NCBI RefSeq assembly: GCF_026967475.1
Contig: NZ_CP114058.1
Span: 558,001 to 622,000 of the forward strand
From: Rouxiella chamberiensis
GTDB taxonomy: Bacteria; Pseudomonadota; Gammaproteobacteria; Enterobacterales; Enterobacteriaceae
DNA: 64,000 bases
Reading direction: 5' to 3'
Part shown: piece by piece, positions 10,401 to 20,774 of the stretch
Layout: every line of letters starts with the position of its first letter
How positions within the stretch are numbered: the first letter of the stretch is position 1
The notes under the pieces: generated by a model
What the model was told of the DNA's origin: nothing
Database searches by the model: none
Seen by the model: the letters and a program-made list of their open reading frames with translations, nothing else
Made by a program: the position numbers and the translations under genes

Positions 10401-11383
10401 CTAGATGGTGCCGCCAAGGGAAATACGGTAATGCAGGTCAACTCTTTCAATTGTCGGGATTTTATTGATTTTTTCAGCATGATTTCAGCGGCGACCTTGC
10501 CGATTTCAAAACGTGGCGTAATGACACTTGCCAGCGGCGGCGTGGTCGCGAGGCCGATATCCAGCCCGTGAAAGCCTGAAATCGCCATGTCTTGCGGTAC
10601 CTGAATGCCGAGTCGGCTGCATTCCTGCATCACGCCGACGGCAATGTCATCATTGGTACATAATACCGCATCGACATCGGGATTAAGCTGGCGCGCCATT
10701 GTCAACATTCCTGCGCCAATAGACACCGACGAGACTTTATTTGGCGTAATATGCTGCGGCGAAAGCTGGTTATTTTCCATCGCCTGGCGATAGCCTTCAT
10801 AACGTTTCATATCACGCGGGTCTGACATGGAACCGAAATAAACCACGTGCTTCTTGCCACTGGCAATTAATGCCGACGCCATATCGAATCCAGCCTGAAA
10901 ATTATCGAATCCGACGGCGATACGCCCATGGGAATCATCGAGATCCATCACCTGAGCCACCGGAATATCGGCGGCATTAAGATATTTATCAGCCTTTAGC
11001 GTGTGCACCGAATCGGTAAGGATTAATCCGGCCAGTCGGAAAGTCAGCAGATTGATAATATGCTCTTCTTCGCGTGATTTACTGTAATCATAATTGACTA
11101 CCAGCGTCTGATATCCCTGAGTGGAAGTGACAGATTCAATACCGGCCAGCAGGTCGGAAAATATCTGATTATTGAAAGACGGCACGAGGATGCCAATCTT
11201 TTTGCTCTTGTTCTTTTTCTCTGTCTCTTCCAGCGGAAAACCGACTTCCTGCATGACTTTGGTAATACGTTCGCGTGTTTCAGGAGAGACCTTTTCGGGC
11301 GTGCGCAGAAAGCGGCTGACGGTCATTTTTGTGACGTCGGCGAGTAACGCGATATCTTGTAATGTGACGCGTTGGTTTCTCAT
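10401..11383 (-). CDS. idnR: LacI-family regulator, IdnR/GntR-like (3' end frameshifted)
   Basis: The N-terminus MRNQRVTLQDIALLADVTKM is the LacI helix-turn-helix, close to that of IdnR. A periplasmic-binding-protein-like sensor domain follows. IdnR responds to idonate/5-ketogluconate and GntR to gluconate. I chose ATG 11383 over upstream starts because it matches the family N-terminus and has AGGA upstream. The frame as sequenced continues to 10331 with an atypical tail. A one-base shift at 10445-10447 (TTT, expected TTTT) restores VDLHYRISLGGTI and a stop at 10401, giving 327 residues against 332 in E. coli IdnR. It is divergent from idnO and has a matching operator at 10341, so it probably controls this module. 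Confidence 0.82.
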
Positions 11384-11731
11384 CCGGAGGTCCTGCTGGT
11401 GCCAAAAGGGAGGGTGAAATGATACGCCGTATGTTACCAAATTGGTCAACGCTTAACAATGCAGCGAATAGTCAGAAAAAACTTTTACTTTCAGGATGAT
11501 GACACATCCTGTTGCCATTACTTTCATGCTGGCGGATAAGCCGTTTGACTTAAGTTCAGCCTGCGGATGACAGCGATCACGCTTGAGGTAACAGAGTTTC
11601 CTAACACGAAATAAAGTGATCCGGATCACAGTTTAAAGCCGCGTAAACCGCTTTTATTAAGCCACTGCTTTTTATTCGCCTTGCACGTGGATGACACGGA
11701 CATTTTCATTTGTAACGTCAGGAAAATTATT
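11384..11731. promoter_or_regulatory. Divergent idnR/idnO control region with a CRP-like site
   Basis: AGTGATCCGGATCACA at 11615-11630 is a near-consensus CRP site (GTGA-N6-TCAC), 102 bases before the idnO start, suggesting catabolite control. A weaker GntR-like half palindrome, ATGTTACC-N5-GGTCAAC, is at 11431-11450, before the regulator start. Confidence 0.6.
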
Positions 11732-12496
11732 ATGACTAATCTGTTCTCGCTGGATAACAAAAAAATTCTGGTAACGGGCTCTTCGCGCGGGTTGGGATTC
11801 CTGCTTGCAAAAGGGTTGGCCGAGCACGGCGCCGAAATCATTATCAATAGCACCACGCAGGCGTCGGCCAGCAAGGCGGCGGAAAGCCTGCGTGCAGCGG
11901 GATTCATCGCGCATCCGGTGGCTTTCGACGTGACCAGCGGTCAGGCGGTGCAGGAGGCTGTCGATAAAATCGAGCGCGAAATCGGGCCTATCGACGTGCT
12001 GGTAAACAATGCCGGGATTCAGCGTCGTCATAAATTTACCGAATTTCCGGAAAAGGATTGGGATGACATTGTGGCCGTGAATCAGAAATCGGTGTTTCTG
12101 GTTTCTCAGGCCGTTGCCCGCTACATGATAACCCGCGAGCGCGGCAAGATTATCAATATCGGATCCATTCAAAGCGAACTGGGCCGCGACACGATTACTC
12201 CGTATGCCGCTTCGAAAGGGGCGGTGAAGATGCTGACGCGCGGTATGTGTGTCGAGTTGGCGCGTTACAACATTCAGGTCAACGGCATCGCGCCGGGCTA
12301 TTTCAAAACCGATATGACGCAGGCGCTGGTGGACAACAAAGAGTTTTCCGACTGGTTGTGCAAACGCACACCGGCAGCGCGCTGGGGAAATCCCGAAGAG
12401 CTGATTGGCGGTGCCGTGTATCTTTCCTCACGTGCCTCGGATTTCGTTAACGGTCACTTACTGTTTGTCGATGGCGGGATGATGGCGGCAGTCTAA
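11732..12496 (+). CDS. idnO: Gluconate 5-dehydrogenase / 5-keto-D-gluconate reductase (IdnO)
   Basis: The 254-residue short-chain dehydrogenase is very close to E. coli IdnO over its whole length. It has the cofactor motif TGSSRGLG (residues ~14-21), NNAG, the catalytic Ser in [15 protein letters not shown], and YAASK. IdnO reduces 5-ketogluconate to gluconate with NADPH or NADH in the cytoplasm, feeding it to gluconate kinase. The start at 11732 has AGGA eight bases upstream; longer upstream frames lack family similarity. The next gene follows after 43 bases and is probably cotranscribed. Confidence 0.93.
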   Translation: MTNLFSLDNKKILVTGSSRGLGFLLAKGLAEHGAEIIINSTTQASASKAAESLRAAGFIAHPVAFDVTSGQAVQEAVDKIEREIGPIDVLVNNAGIQRRHKFTEFPEKDWDDIVAVNQKSVFLVSQAVARYMITRERGKIINIGSIQSELGRDTITPYAASKGAVKMLTRGMCVELARYNIQVNGIAPGYFKTDMTQALVDNKEFSDWLCKRTPAARWGNPEELIGGAVYLSSRASDFVNGHLLFVDGGMMAAV

Positions 12497-12539
12497 TCTT
12501 TTCATGTGGCCACTCTTTCCCTTTGATACTGGAAACCCT

Positions 12540-13295
12540 ATGAGCACGAATGACAGGAAGATTGCCCTGATTACGGGCGCAGGCAGCGGTATTGGATTAA
12601 GCGCCGCCAAGGCACTGGTTGCCACAGGATTCGAGGTTATCCTCACCGGGCGTAATAAAGACAAGCTGGAGAAAGCGGCAGCGCAGTTTGCGCCCGGCAA
12701 GGCGCATGTCTTCACCGTCGACGTTGCCAATCCGCAGTCTGTGTCTGCGCTCTTTTCAACGGTACAGGAAACCTTTGGCCGCCTCGATGTGTTGTTCAAC
12801 AATGCGGGCACCAATGTAAAAGACCAACCGATTGAAGACCAAGCCTATGAAGACTGGTTGACCGTCATCAATACCAATCTCAACGGTGCCTATCTGTGTA
12901 CGCAGGCGGCGGTAAAACTGATGAAGCAGCAGACGCCGATGGGCGGGCGAATCATCAATAACGGATCGATTTCGGCGCACAGTCCGCGTCCCAATTCGGC
13001 GCCGTATACGGCCAGCAAGCACGCCATTACTGGCCTGACCAAAAGTACGGCGCTGGATGGTCGTAAATACAATATTGCCTGTGGTCAGATAGATGTCGGC
13101 AACGCGGCAACGGATATGGGCAATAAAGCGCTGGCAGGTAGAATGCAGGCCGATGGCGAGATTGCGCAGGAACCCGTGATGCCGGTGGAAAACGTGGGTG
13201 AGGCGGTGGCGTTTATGGCGAACCAGCCCGACGGCACCAATATCCTCACGCTGACGGTAATGGCGACCGCCATGCCTCTGGTCGGGCGCGGGTAG
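12540..13295 (+). CDS. SDR-family oxidoreductase, substrate unknown
   Basis: 251 residues of the classical short-chain dehydrogenase type: cofactor motif TGAGSGIG (residues ~12-19), NNAG near 88, Ser in [16 protein letters not shown], and YTASK as Tyr-x3-Lys. The start at 12540 is preferred over 12504 because the SDR core begins shortly after it. Its place behind idnO suggests a ketogluconate or related sugar acid as substrate. However, 2-ketogluconate reductases are usually of a different (D-isomer 2-hydroxyacid dehydrogenase) family, so I leave the substrate open. It ends at a bidirectional terminator. Confidence 0.85.
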   Translation: MSTNDRKIALITGAGSGIGLSAAKALVATGFEVILTGRNKDKLEKAAAQFAPGKAHVFTVDVANPQSVSALFSTVQETFGRLDVLFNNAGTNVKDQPIEDQAYEDWLTVINTNLNGAYLCTQAAVKLMKQQTPMGGRIINNGSISAHSPRPNSAPYTASKHAITGLTKSTALDGRKYNIACGQIDVGNAATDMGNKALAGRMQADGEIAQEPVMPVENVGEAVAFMANQPDGTNILTLTVMATAMPLVGRG

Positions 13296-13357
13296 CGCTT
13301 GCGGCAAGCGAGGCAGCCTGACCCTTCGCCGAGTTCAGGCAGTGCACTTCAGACAGT

Positions 13358-13393
13358 AAAAAGGAGAATGCCTTACGCATTCTCCTTTTTTAT
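13358..13393. terminator. Bidirectional terminator between SDR gene and gluconate dehydrogenase operon
   Basis: AAAAAGGAGAATGC pairs with GCATTCTCCTTTTT around a five-base loop, with T or A runs on each side. Confidence 0.9.
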
Positions 13394-13423
13394 TGCACGC
13401 ATTTTGCCGATAACGTGGGGCTG

Positions 13424-14842
13424 TTATTGGCGGTGACGCGTACGACGCCTTCTTATCAACCAGAAAATCAGCGCCAGCACCACGACAATGCCGATCACCA
13501 TCGCCGGTGCCATATACGGCTGGAGTTTGGCCAGCAGGGTAACCGGACCGCCCGCCCGTAATACTGCAACATCCAGCGGAGCGACCTGAACCTGAGGGTT
13601 ACCAAAATTGCTCAGCACATAGTTGGAGATGTCGGCAATCTGTTGATCCGTCAGCTGGGCGACATAGGAGCCTTCACCAAACTTCGGCATCAATACGTGC
13701 TCGTTGCCCACCTGGCGGTCCACTCCATAAAGCATGGTTGAAATCAGATTGGAGGCATTGGTCAGGCCGGTCGCAGTATTGTTATAAAGCGATGGATAAG
13801 CCTGATTTTTGCTGCCGCCACCGTCTGGCTGATGACAACTTGCGCAATAACCGCTAAACAGGGCAGCGCCGCCGGTAATGGTGTGATTGGCATTCGACGG
13901 ATGCGCACCACGTAGACCTTCTTCGACATTCACCTGCCTGGATCCAAAGCTGTCTGCCGCCTGAACGTCTGCCGGATCACGCACCGCAGGGGCGTTTTTC
14001 AGGTAGAAGGCGATAGCTTCAAGATCTGAATCCGGCAGATATTGCAGGCTGTTCTGCACCGCTTCCGCCATCGGACCGGCCGCCTGATTCTTGCCTGAGG
14101 TCCGACCGGTTTTCATGTATTCGACCAATTGTGCCTGCGACCAGTTACCAATACCGCTGACCGGATCGGAACTGATATTGGGCGCATACCAGGGTCCTAC
14201 CATTCCGCCCGCCAGAGGTTTACTCGTTTCCGACCCCATCATCAGATTTCGCGGCGTGTGGCAGGTATCACAGTGACCCGCGCCGTTAACCAGATAGGCA
14301 CCGCGGTTCCATTCGTCGCTTCGGGTCGGATCCGGTTTGAACGCCGAGTTGTCGAGATACATCATGTTCCAGCCTGCCATTGCGATGCGCATATTGAACG
14401 GGAAGGGCAGCGCCGTCTGCTTGGTTGGCTGCTCGACCGGTTTTACGCCCAGCTGGAAATAAGCATACATGGCCTGAACATCTTCATCGCTCATGTGGCT
14501 GTAGGAGGTATACGGCATGGCCGGATAGAGGTTCGCGCCGTCGGGACGCACCCCTTCACGCACGGCACGACTGAATTGCTGCAACGTATAATTGCCGATA
14601 CCAAACTGCTTCGATGGCGTGATGTTGGTGGTATAGATAGTGCCCATCGGTGAATGGATGGGATAGTCACCGGCAAATGCCCGTCCTCCTTCAGGATTGG
14701 TATGACAGGCCTGACAGTCGGCCGCCGTGGCGACCAGTTTTCCCCTGGCGATGAGGTCCAACTGGCTCTCTTGTGCCGTGGCCAGCATGGAGAAACCGCT
14801 CAACACCAAGCCCAGCAGCGCTACACTCACTATTTTTTTCAT
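13424..14842 (-). CDS. Gluconate 2-dehydrogenase, membrane-bound triheme cytochrome c subunit
   Basis: 472 residues with a Sec signal peptide (cut near ATA-QES, residue 23), three CxxCH heme sites (CQACH at 43-47, CDTCH near 192, CASCH near 333) and a C-terminal membrane anchor (residues ~445-465) followed by a basic tail. This is the electron-transfer subunit of the periplasmic FAD-gluconate 2-dehydrogenase family. It passes electrons from the flavoprotein to ubiquinone. Its ATG overlaps the flavoprotein stop as ATGA. It is last in the operon. Related cytochromes serve alcohol and sorbitol dehydrogenases, but the neighbouring subunits support gluconate. Confidence 0.9.
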   Translation of the reverse strand: MKKIVSVALLGLVLSGFSMLATAQESQLDLIARGKLVATAADCQACHTNPEGGRAFAGDYPIHSPMGTIYTTNITPSKQFGIGNYTLQQFSRAVREGVRPDGANLYPAMPYTSYSHMSDEDVQAMYAYFQLGVKPVEQPTKQTALPFPFNMRIAMAGWNMMYLDNSAFKPDPTRSDEWNRGAYLVNGAGHCDTCHTPRNLMMGSETSKPLAGGMVGPWYAPNISSDPVSGIGNWSQAQLVEYMKTGRTSGKNQAAGPMAEAVQNSLQYLPDSDLEAIAFYLKNAPAVRDPADVQAADSFGSRQVNVEEGLRGAHPSNANHTITGGAALFSGYCASCHQPDGGGSKNQAYPSLYNNTATGLTNASNLISTMLYGVDRQVGNEHVLMPKFGEGSYVAQLTDQQIADISNYVLSNFGNPQVQVAPLDVAVLRAGGPVTLLAKLQPYMAPAMVIGIVVVLALIFWLIRRRRTRHRQ

Positions 14843-16491
14843 GCTTGACCTGCCAGAGACTTTGCCATGTCATCCGCAGCTTTCAGCGCCAGCGCGGCCA
14901 TCGTGAGGGTACTGTTCACCACGCTCGAGGACGGAATTGCCCCGCCGCCCGGTAACCACAGGTTTTCATGGTCATGGGTACGACAGTCGCCATTGACCAC
15001 CGAATCGGCAGGATCATTGCCCATGATGGTGCCCCCATGATGTGGTTGTTGGCATTCAGATTGGTGGTGATGTTGAAATCTTCGGCCATAAACAGTTTAC
15101 CGATATATTCCAGCTGCTTATGTGCGGCCACTGCACCTTCGCGGACATAATCTCCCACGTCGTAGTGAATGTCCGGGCACGGCAGGCCGTGTGGATCCTT
15201 GCGGGTTTTACTGAGCGTCAGGCGGTTGTCCGGATCCGGCAGCGGCTCGAGGCTGATAGAAAGATCCACGCCATAAATCGAGCGACGGCGGATCTCGTTA
15301 TCCAGTTCTTCTCCGACCAGCCCCATTTCCAAAGCCTTGTTGGTGGCGGGGATCACCTGACTGATGTTGTTGACTATCATCTTGTTGGCCGAGTACTGAC
15401 TGCGGAACTCGCCGTCTCGCGGTCCGACCAGACAGCTGCTTTGCGCGGGGCCGCGACCTATCCACAGCGGTTCCGAAGCAATGAAGGTACAGTGGAAACC
15501 CGAGTGGTCCATCATGTTGCGACCCACGTGATCCGACGAATTGGCAATGCCGGTCGGATTTTTTCATTGGCGGCCATCAGCAGCAGACGGGGGTTTCAAT
15601 GCCGTTACAGGCCAGCGCAAATACTTTGCCCGTGGCTTTGTGCGACTGCTTTTTGTTGTCCAGCCAATGTACGGCGGTTACGCGATTGTTTTCATCGGTA
15701 TCAATCTTGTAAACCACAGACTCGGCAAGCACCACGGCACCTTTGTTTTCGGCGCGTTCCACGTGGGCAATACCGTTATACATCGCGCCGATAGGACAGA
15801 TTGGCTGACAGTTGTTGTTGCCACAGCAGGTCGGGCGGCCCTGCCACGGACGGGTGCTGCGGCCCTGGGGAATCGGCACCGACTTGAAGCCATGCGGGTT
15901 GACCACTTCGGCAAAACGGGTATCGCCATAGGCATAGGGCACCTGTTCCATCGGGTAGGGCTTGCTGCGCTCGGAAGGCGATTGCAATTCGGGATCACTG
16001 GGACCGGCCACACCAATTTCATCTTCGGCGCGGCAATAGTAAGGCTCCAGCTCTTCATAGGAAATTGGCCAGTCACGTCCGACGCCGTAGAGCGTCTTCA
16101 TCTTGAAATCGTTGGGCAGATGACGCCAGCACGAGGCCGCCCAGTGCCAGGTGGTTCCACCCACTGTACGCAGATAACCCTGCTGGAAACTGCTGGCGCT
16201 TGGACCGGTCAGGTTCACGTAGTTGTTTTTCGGGAAGTAGAGCGGGGCAGGCGCCAGCTCCGACTGAGGATACAGCCCCTGAAAATCTGAACCGGCACGA
16301 TTGGCAAACGGCATATTACGCCAGTTTTCAACGGCCTGCGCGCGCTCAATGCGCAAACCGGCTTCCAGTACCAATACGGAGTGGCCCAGACTCACCATTT
16401 GATCGGCAATCATGCCGCCAACAATTCCTGAACCAACAACAATCACATCGGCCGAGACGTCGCCGTCTGCGGTAAAAAGGGGTTTTTTCAT
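14839..16491 (-). pseudogene. Gluconate 2-dehydrogenase FAD (GMC) subunit, frameshifted three times
   Basis: The frame from 16491 starts MKKPLFTADGD and holds the FAD motif VVGSGIVGG and the PICPIGAMYNG cysteine region of the GMC-type gluconate dehydrogenase large subunit. It oxidises gluconate to 2-ketogluconate in the periplasm. Three breaks interrupt it: a G5 run at 15589-15593 (expected 6), a T6 run at 15559-15564 (expected 7) and a C5 run at 15032-15036 (expected 6), all plus-strand coordinates. Adding one base to each gives about 551 residues ending AADDMAKSLAGQA. It overlaps its neighbours as TAATG (upstream) and ATGA (downstream), so translation of the three subunits is coupled. It has no signal of its own and is thought to cross with the Tat-bearing small subunit. 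Confidence 0.85.
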
Positions 16492-17108
16492 TAGGCTTTG
16501 CTCGTTTTTACACTGTCTGGCGTCGCTTTCAAGCGCTCTTCTTTCATGGAGTCCGGCATCGGGGCAGCCGGAGGAGGGGCGGTGAACCACAGAGGTCCAT
16601 TGCCGCAATAGGTGGGCACAATCAGCCCATCGCTAACCGGGCGATACATCAGCGCATCTTTATAGGCAATCAAAATGGTATCGGTACCATTTTTAACCGT
16701 ACCTGTATACCAGCCGGTAATGATGGCGGTCAGGATATCGCCAAGCTCGTTCTGACGTGCGGCATTTTGAAAATCTTTCGCTCGCAGGCCGGGTTTCAAC
16801 AGGGCAAACAGTTTGGAAACCTGGGCGGGGAACTGCGGGCTACCTTGATAAAAGGCATTGAATATGCGCGCAGACATGCCCGGACTGAGATCCTGATGTT
16901 CAGTGATAGCCTTGGAAACCTGAAAAAACTGGGTAAATATCACGGGGTCGCCCGTCGCGGTATCTTTTTCAGCCTGGGTTAAAAACGGAAATCCGAGCAA
17001 GGTCGCCGCCACCATCGCCGAACCCACGCCTTTCAGCATGTCACGGCGACTGAAACCGGTACCATTTTCACGGATGTTTTCGTTAAAAAGTGAACGATTG
17101 TTGTCCAT
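16491..17108 (-). CDS. Gluconate 2-dehydrogenase small subunit (subunit 3), Tat-exported
   Basis: 205 residues. The N-terminus carries a twin-arginine signal (SRRDMLKG, then a hydrophobic stretch ending near FLTQA). The mature part matches the gluconate 2-dehydrogenase subunit 3 family. This subunit stabilises the flavoprotein and carries it through the Tat pathway. It is the first gene of the three-gene operon running to 13424, and its stop overlaps the next start. Confidence 0.9.
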   Translation of the reverse strand: MDNNRSLFNENIRENGTGFSRRDMLKGVGSAMVAATLLGFPFLTQAEKDTATGDPVIFTQFFQVSKAITEHQDLSPGMSARIFNAFYQGSPQFPAQVSKLFALLKPGLRAKDFQNAARQNELGDILTAIITGWYTGTVKNGTDTILIAYKDALMYRPVSDGLIVPTYCGNGPLWFTAPPPAAPMPDSMKEERLKATPDSVKTSKA

Positions 17109-17764
17109 CTCAACTCTCTTTTGATCGGGGAGTAAGCCAGTGGCTCGCTATATGTTTTTATTATTGTTTTGAAGTTACTGAGAAACGAAGCGCTTACAGA
17201 AAGCCTTTGCTTCATGAATAGGGTAAGTCAGTAAAAACGGTGGGGATGATAATCGCAGAAATGTAAAAATGCGCTAACAAATCGTGCTAAAAAAATAACA
17301 TTCTGTTTTCATTTTGGTCTGGGTTAACAAATTTATAACGCGGGGTAGTCCATAAAAGGCGAAATGTCCAAAATGTTACGAACCTTATGGTTCATTTTAT
17401 ATTAACCAAATGTTTCAGTTATAACGTTATGATTATTAGAGATATAAATTTTTTTTCACAGGCGTGTTGTTTATTTTTTGTAGCATTAAGGCATCTAAAA
17501 GGTAACGGCTATGCATGAAATTGGTTGAGAAATGACTCTGAAAGGGTTACAAATGAGCCGAAGTGAGATCGGGATCCCAAATTTGCGGCTAAGCGGTCAA
17601 AAAAACGACATAACTCACCGTATCTGTACTTAAATGGTTAATGGCTTGTAAAATATTAGTTGTTCTTAAGCTATTTATCAGGCAAAAAGAGCAGAACTGA
17701 GTTATAACTTGGTTCATGCGTTGCGAATTTGTAAAATTTATGTTGGATTTTTCTGGGGTGTACT
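17109..17764. promoter_or_regulatory. Long AT-rich divergent intergenic region
   Basis: About 650 bases between the gluconate dehydrogenase operon and yejG contain no convincing gene. They must hold promoters for both directions. Several ATGTTAC or GTTAC-like half sites occur (for example near 17373) but I see no clear full operator. The composition is AT-rich, including an 8-T run near 17450. Confidence 0.5.
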
Positions 17765-18116
17765 GTGAACAGCAATCATTTTTCCGTGATACATCGATTA
17801 CCACTGAGCTATCGCTGGTCTTCCGGACTGGCGGGCATCAAGGTGGAAGCCATTCCGCTGCCTGCCGATGAAGAGGACAGCAACCTGATTGGTCTGAAGC
17901 TGCTCAGCCCGGAAGGTGATACCGCGCGGCAGGTCCTGCAAAGTCTGAATCTTTCGCTGCGGGAAATTCAGGTTGAGAGCAGCATCGTCGAATGTGACGG
18001 CGAGCTTTGCCTGGTTCGTCAAACGTGACGACGAAAGCGCAACCATGTGTCGCCTCAAGAATATCGGCACGGCCATTGCCGAATCGGTTTCCGTTTCCGC
18101 TATCTATCCTTTCTGA
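17765..18116 (+). pseudogene. yejG: YejG family protein, frameshifted near its 3' end
   Basis: Starting from GTG 17765, the first 82 residues match E. coli YejG (HRLPLSYRWSSGLAG, LKLLSPEGD, ECDGELCL). The frame then stops early at 18028. At 18011-18020 the plus strand reads CTGGTTCGTC; removing one G restores FVKRDDESATMCRLKN and a stop at 18114-18116, giving 116 residues against 114 in E. coli. The function of YejG is unknown in the sense that no reaction is assigned. It sits beside yejF, as in E. coli, in convergent orientation. Confidence 0.82.
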
Positions 18117-18135
18117 TGACGGTTGGCTAATCACG

Positions 18136-19740
18136 CTAACCGTTGTTGCCTTCCGCCAATGCCAGCAATTTTCGCGTGTAAGCCTGTTCAGGCCGCGTGA
18201 AAAGCGTTTCACACTCTCCCTGCTCGACCACTTTACCGCCTTGCAACACAATCAACTGATGACAAAGGCTGCGCACCACCTGTAAATCATGGCTGATAAA
18301 CAGATAGGACAGGCCGTGACGCTGCTGTAAACGATGCAGAATGTCGAGGATCTGCGCCTGTACCGATTTATCGAGAGAAGACGTCGGCTCGTCAAGAATA
18401 ACCAGTTCCGGTTGCAGGATAAGGGCGCGGGCGATAGCGATGCGTTGGCGCTGACCGCCCGAAAACTCGGTGGGATAGCGATGTCGGGTCAGGGGATCCA
18501 GCCCCACTTCCTCCATCGCCTTGATGACCTGTTCTTCGCGCTGCTTTTCGTTCAGTTTTTTATGCACCTTGAGACCTTCGGCAATAATCTGCATCACGTT
18601 AAGTCGTGGATTAAGCGCGGAATAGGGGTCCTGAAACACCACCTGAATCCTGCTGCGAAAAGGCAGCATTTCACGGCGGGAAAATTGGTGCAGCGGCTGG
18701 CCGTCGAATTCGATTGAACCTTCCGAGCGCAGCAGACGTAGCAGTGCAAGCCCCGTGGTGCTTTTCCCGGACCCTGATTCGCCCACCAGCCCGAGACTTT
18801 CGCCACGCCGCAGGGTAAAACTCAGAGGCTGTAGCGCCTGTTTAATGCTGACGGTACGGCGCAGCAGGCCGCGACGCACCGGAAAACCCACGGCGAGATT
18901 TTCAACGCGCAGCAAGACGGGGCTGTCGGCTTTTACCGGCCGCGGATTTCCCCGCGGTTCGGCCAGCAGCAGCTGGCGGGTATACGCGTGTTGCGGTGCG
19001 GTGAACAGCGCTTCCCGCCGATTGAACTCGACACAACGCCCTGCTTTCATGACCGCCACATTATCGGCAATGGCGCGTACGATGCGCAGGTTATGGGTGA
19101 TAAACAGCATCGCCATGCCCAGCTCGTCTTTCAGCTCCTGCAACAGCGCCAGTATTTGCGCCTGCACGGAGACATCGAGCGCCGTTGTCGGTTCATCGGC
19201 AATCAGCAGTTTGGGCTGCGTCAGAATAGCCATGGCAATCATGACCCGCTGCCGCTCGCCACCGGAGAGTTGATGCGGGAAATCACCAAGGCGCGACGCC
19301 GCCTGGGCAATGCCTACCCGGTCGAGACAACTGATGATTTCGCCCCGCGCCGCCTCGCGCCGCATGCCCCGATGCAACGCCAACACTTCTGCCAGCTGTT
19401 TTTCGAGAGTATGCAGCGGGTTGAGCGACACCATGGGTTCCTGAAAAATCATCGCAATGCGATCGCCACGGATTTTACGCAGCGCAGGCTCGCTGGCGTG
19501 CAGCAGACTCTGCCCCTCAAAGAGAATGTCGCCGCGTGGATAGACAACCGACTGCGAACGCAGCAGCCGCAGCACCGACAGCGCCGTGACGCTCTTGCCC
19601 GAACCGGATTCGCCGACCAGCGCCAGCGTCTCGCCCGGTGAAATCTGCAGGGAAAGGTCATGCACAACGGTAGACAACGCCCCTTGCTGGCGGAAAGCGA
19701 TATCCAGATGTTCGATACTGAGCAGTGGCGAAGGGGTCAT
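18136..19740 (-). CDS. yejF: Peptide ABC transporter ATP-binding protein YejF
   Basis: 534 residues with two complete ABC cassettes in one chain. Walker A is GESGSGKS in each (residues ~40 and ~325), signature LSGGERQR and FSGGQRQR, and Walker B LLIADEP and VILDEP. YejF energises the YejABEF importer, which takes up oligopeptides and, in E. coli, microcin C. It is the last gene of yejA-B-E-F, 11 bases after yejE. Confidence 0.95.
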   Translation of the reverse strand: MTPSPLLSIEHLDIAFRQQGALSTVVHDLSLQISPGETLALVGESGSGKSVTALSVLRLLRSQSVVYPRGDILFEGQSLLHASEPALRKIRGDRIAMIFQEPMVSLNPLHTLEKQLAEVLALHRGMRREAARGEIISCLDRVGIAQAASRLGDFPHQLSGGERQRVMIAMAILTQPKLLIADEPTTALDVSVQAQILALLQELKDELGMAMLFITHNLRIVRAIADNVAVMKAGRCVEFNRREALFTAPQHAYTRQLLLAEPRGNPRPVKADSPVLLRVENLAVGFPVRRGLLRRTVSIKQALQPLSFTLRRGESLGLVGESGSGKSTTGLALLRLLRSEGSIEFDGQPLHQFSRREMLPFRSRIQVVFQDPYSALNPRLNVMQIIAEGLKVHKKLNEKQREEQVIKAMEEVGLDPLTRHRYPTEFSGGQRQRIAIARALILQPELVILDEPTSSLDKSVQAQILDILHRLQQRHGLSYLFISHDLQVVRSLCHQLIVLQGGKVVEQGECETLFTRPEQAYTRKLLALAEGNNG

Positions 19741-19751
19741 GGCATGGCTTC

Positions 19752-20774
19752 CTAACGTGTCTGGCTGGGGTCAAAGGCATCGCGCACCGCTTCGCCGATA
19801 AAAATCAGCAGTGACAGTAACATCGCGAGCACCACGAATGCGCTGATACCGAGCCACGGTGCCTGAATATTGTTCTTGCCTTCAAGGAGCAGCGAGCCGA
19901 GCGAAGGGGATCCGATGGGAAGACCAAAGCCAAGAAAATCCAGCGAGGCGAGGGTGGTTATCGAGCCGCAGAGAATAAACGGCAGATAGGTCAGGGTCGC
20001 TACCATCGCGTTGGGCAACATGTGGCGCAGCATAATGGTGCCATCGCCGACGCCCATCGCCTGCGCCGCGCGAATGTAGTCAAAATTGCGGGTGCGCAGA
20101 AATTCGGCCCTGACCACGCCGACCAGCACCATCCAGCCCGAGAGCACGGTAATCAGCAGCAGCCACCAGAAATTTGGCTGGACCACGCTAGACAGCATGA
20201 TGATCAGAAAGAGCGTGGGCATGCCGGACCATACTTCAATAAAGCGCTGACCCCACAGGTCGACCCTGCCGCCGTAATAACCCTGGGTCGCACCTATCAC
20301 GATGCCGATGAGAGATGACATCAACGTCAGCATCAGCCCGAACAGCAGCGAGATACGCAGGCCATAGAGTATTTCGGCCAGCACGTCGTGCCCGTTGCTG
20401 TCGGTGCCGAGCAGGTTCTGCCGTGAAGGCGGTGAGGGAAACGGCCGAGAGGTCGAAAAGTTGATCGCGTTGTAACTCTGCCGAAGCGGTGCCCATATCA
20501 CCCAGCCATGCGTTTCCAGCTGGTTGACCACAAAAGGGTCCTGGTAATCGGTAGCGGTTTGCAATTCGCCGCCAAACGTCGATTCACTGTAGTTTGTCAT
20601 GAACGGCACATAGAGATGCCCCTGATAACGCACCAGCAGCGGTTTCTCGTTGGCCAGCACGTTGGAAAGCAGCGCCAGAATCAGCAGGACCAAAAATATC
20701 CACAGCGACCAGAAACCGCGACGATTACTGCGAAAACGCGCCCATCGCGCCTGATTGACGGGATTGAGCGGCAT
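19752..20774 (-). CDS. yejE: Peptide ABC transporter permease YejE
   Basis: 340 residues, an inner-membrane permease of the OppC/DppC family with about six membrane segments and the EAA-type loop ending in IMLRHMLPNAMVAT. Length equals E. coli YejE (341). Its ATG overlaps the yejB stop by one base (TGATG), pointing to coupled translation. Confidence 0.95.
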   Translation of the reverse strand: MPLNPVNQARWARFRSNRRGFWSLWIFLVLLILALLSNVLANEKPLLVRYQGHLYVPFMTNYSESTFGGELQTATDYQDPFVVNQLETHGWVIWAPLRQSYNAINFSTSRPFPSPPSRQNLLGTDSNGHDVLAEILYGLRISLLFGLMLTLMSSLIGIVIGATQGYYGGRVDLWGQRFIEVWSGMPTLFLIIMLSSVVQPNFWWLLLITVLSGWMVLVGVVRAEFLRTRNFDYIRAAQAMGVGDGTIMLRHMLPNAMVATLTYLPFILCGSITTLASLDFLGFGLPIGSPSLGSLLLEGKNNIQAPWLGISAFVVLAMLLSLLIFIGEAVRDAFDPSQTR

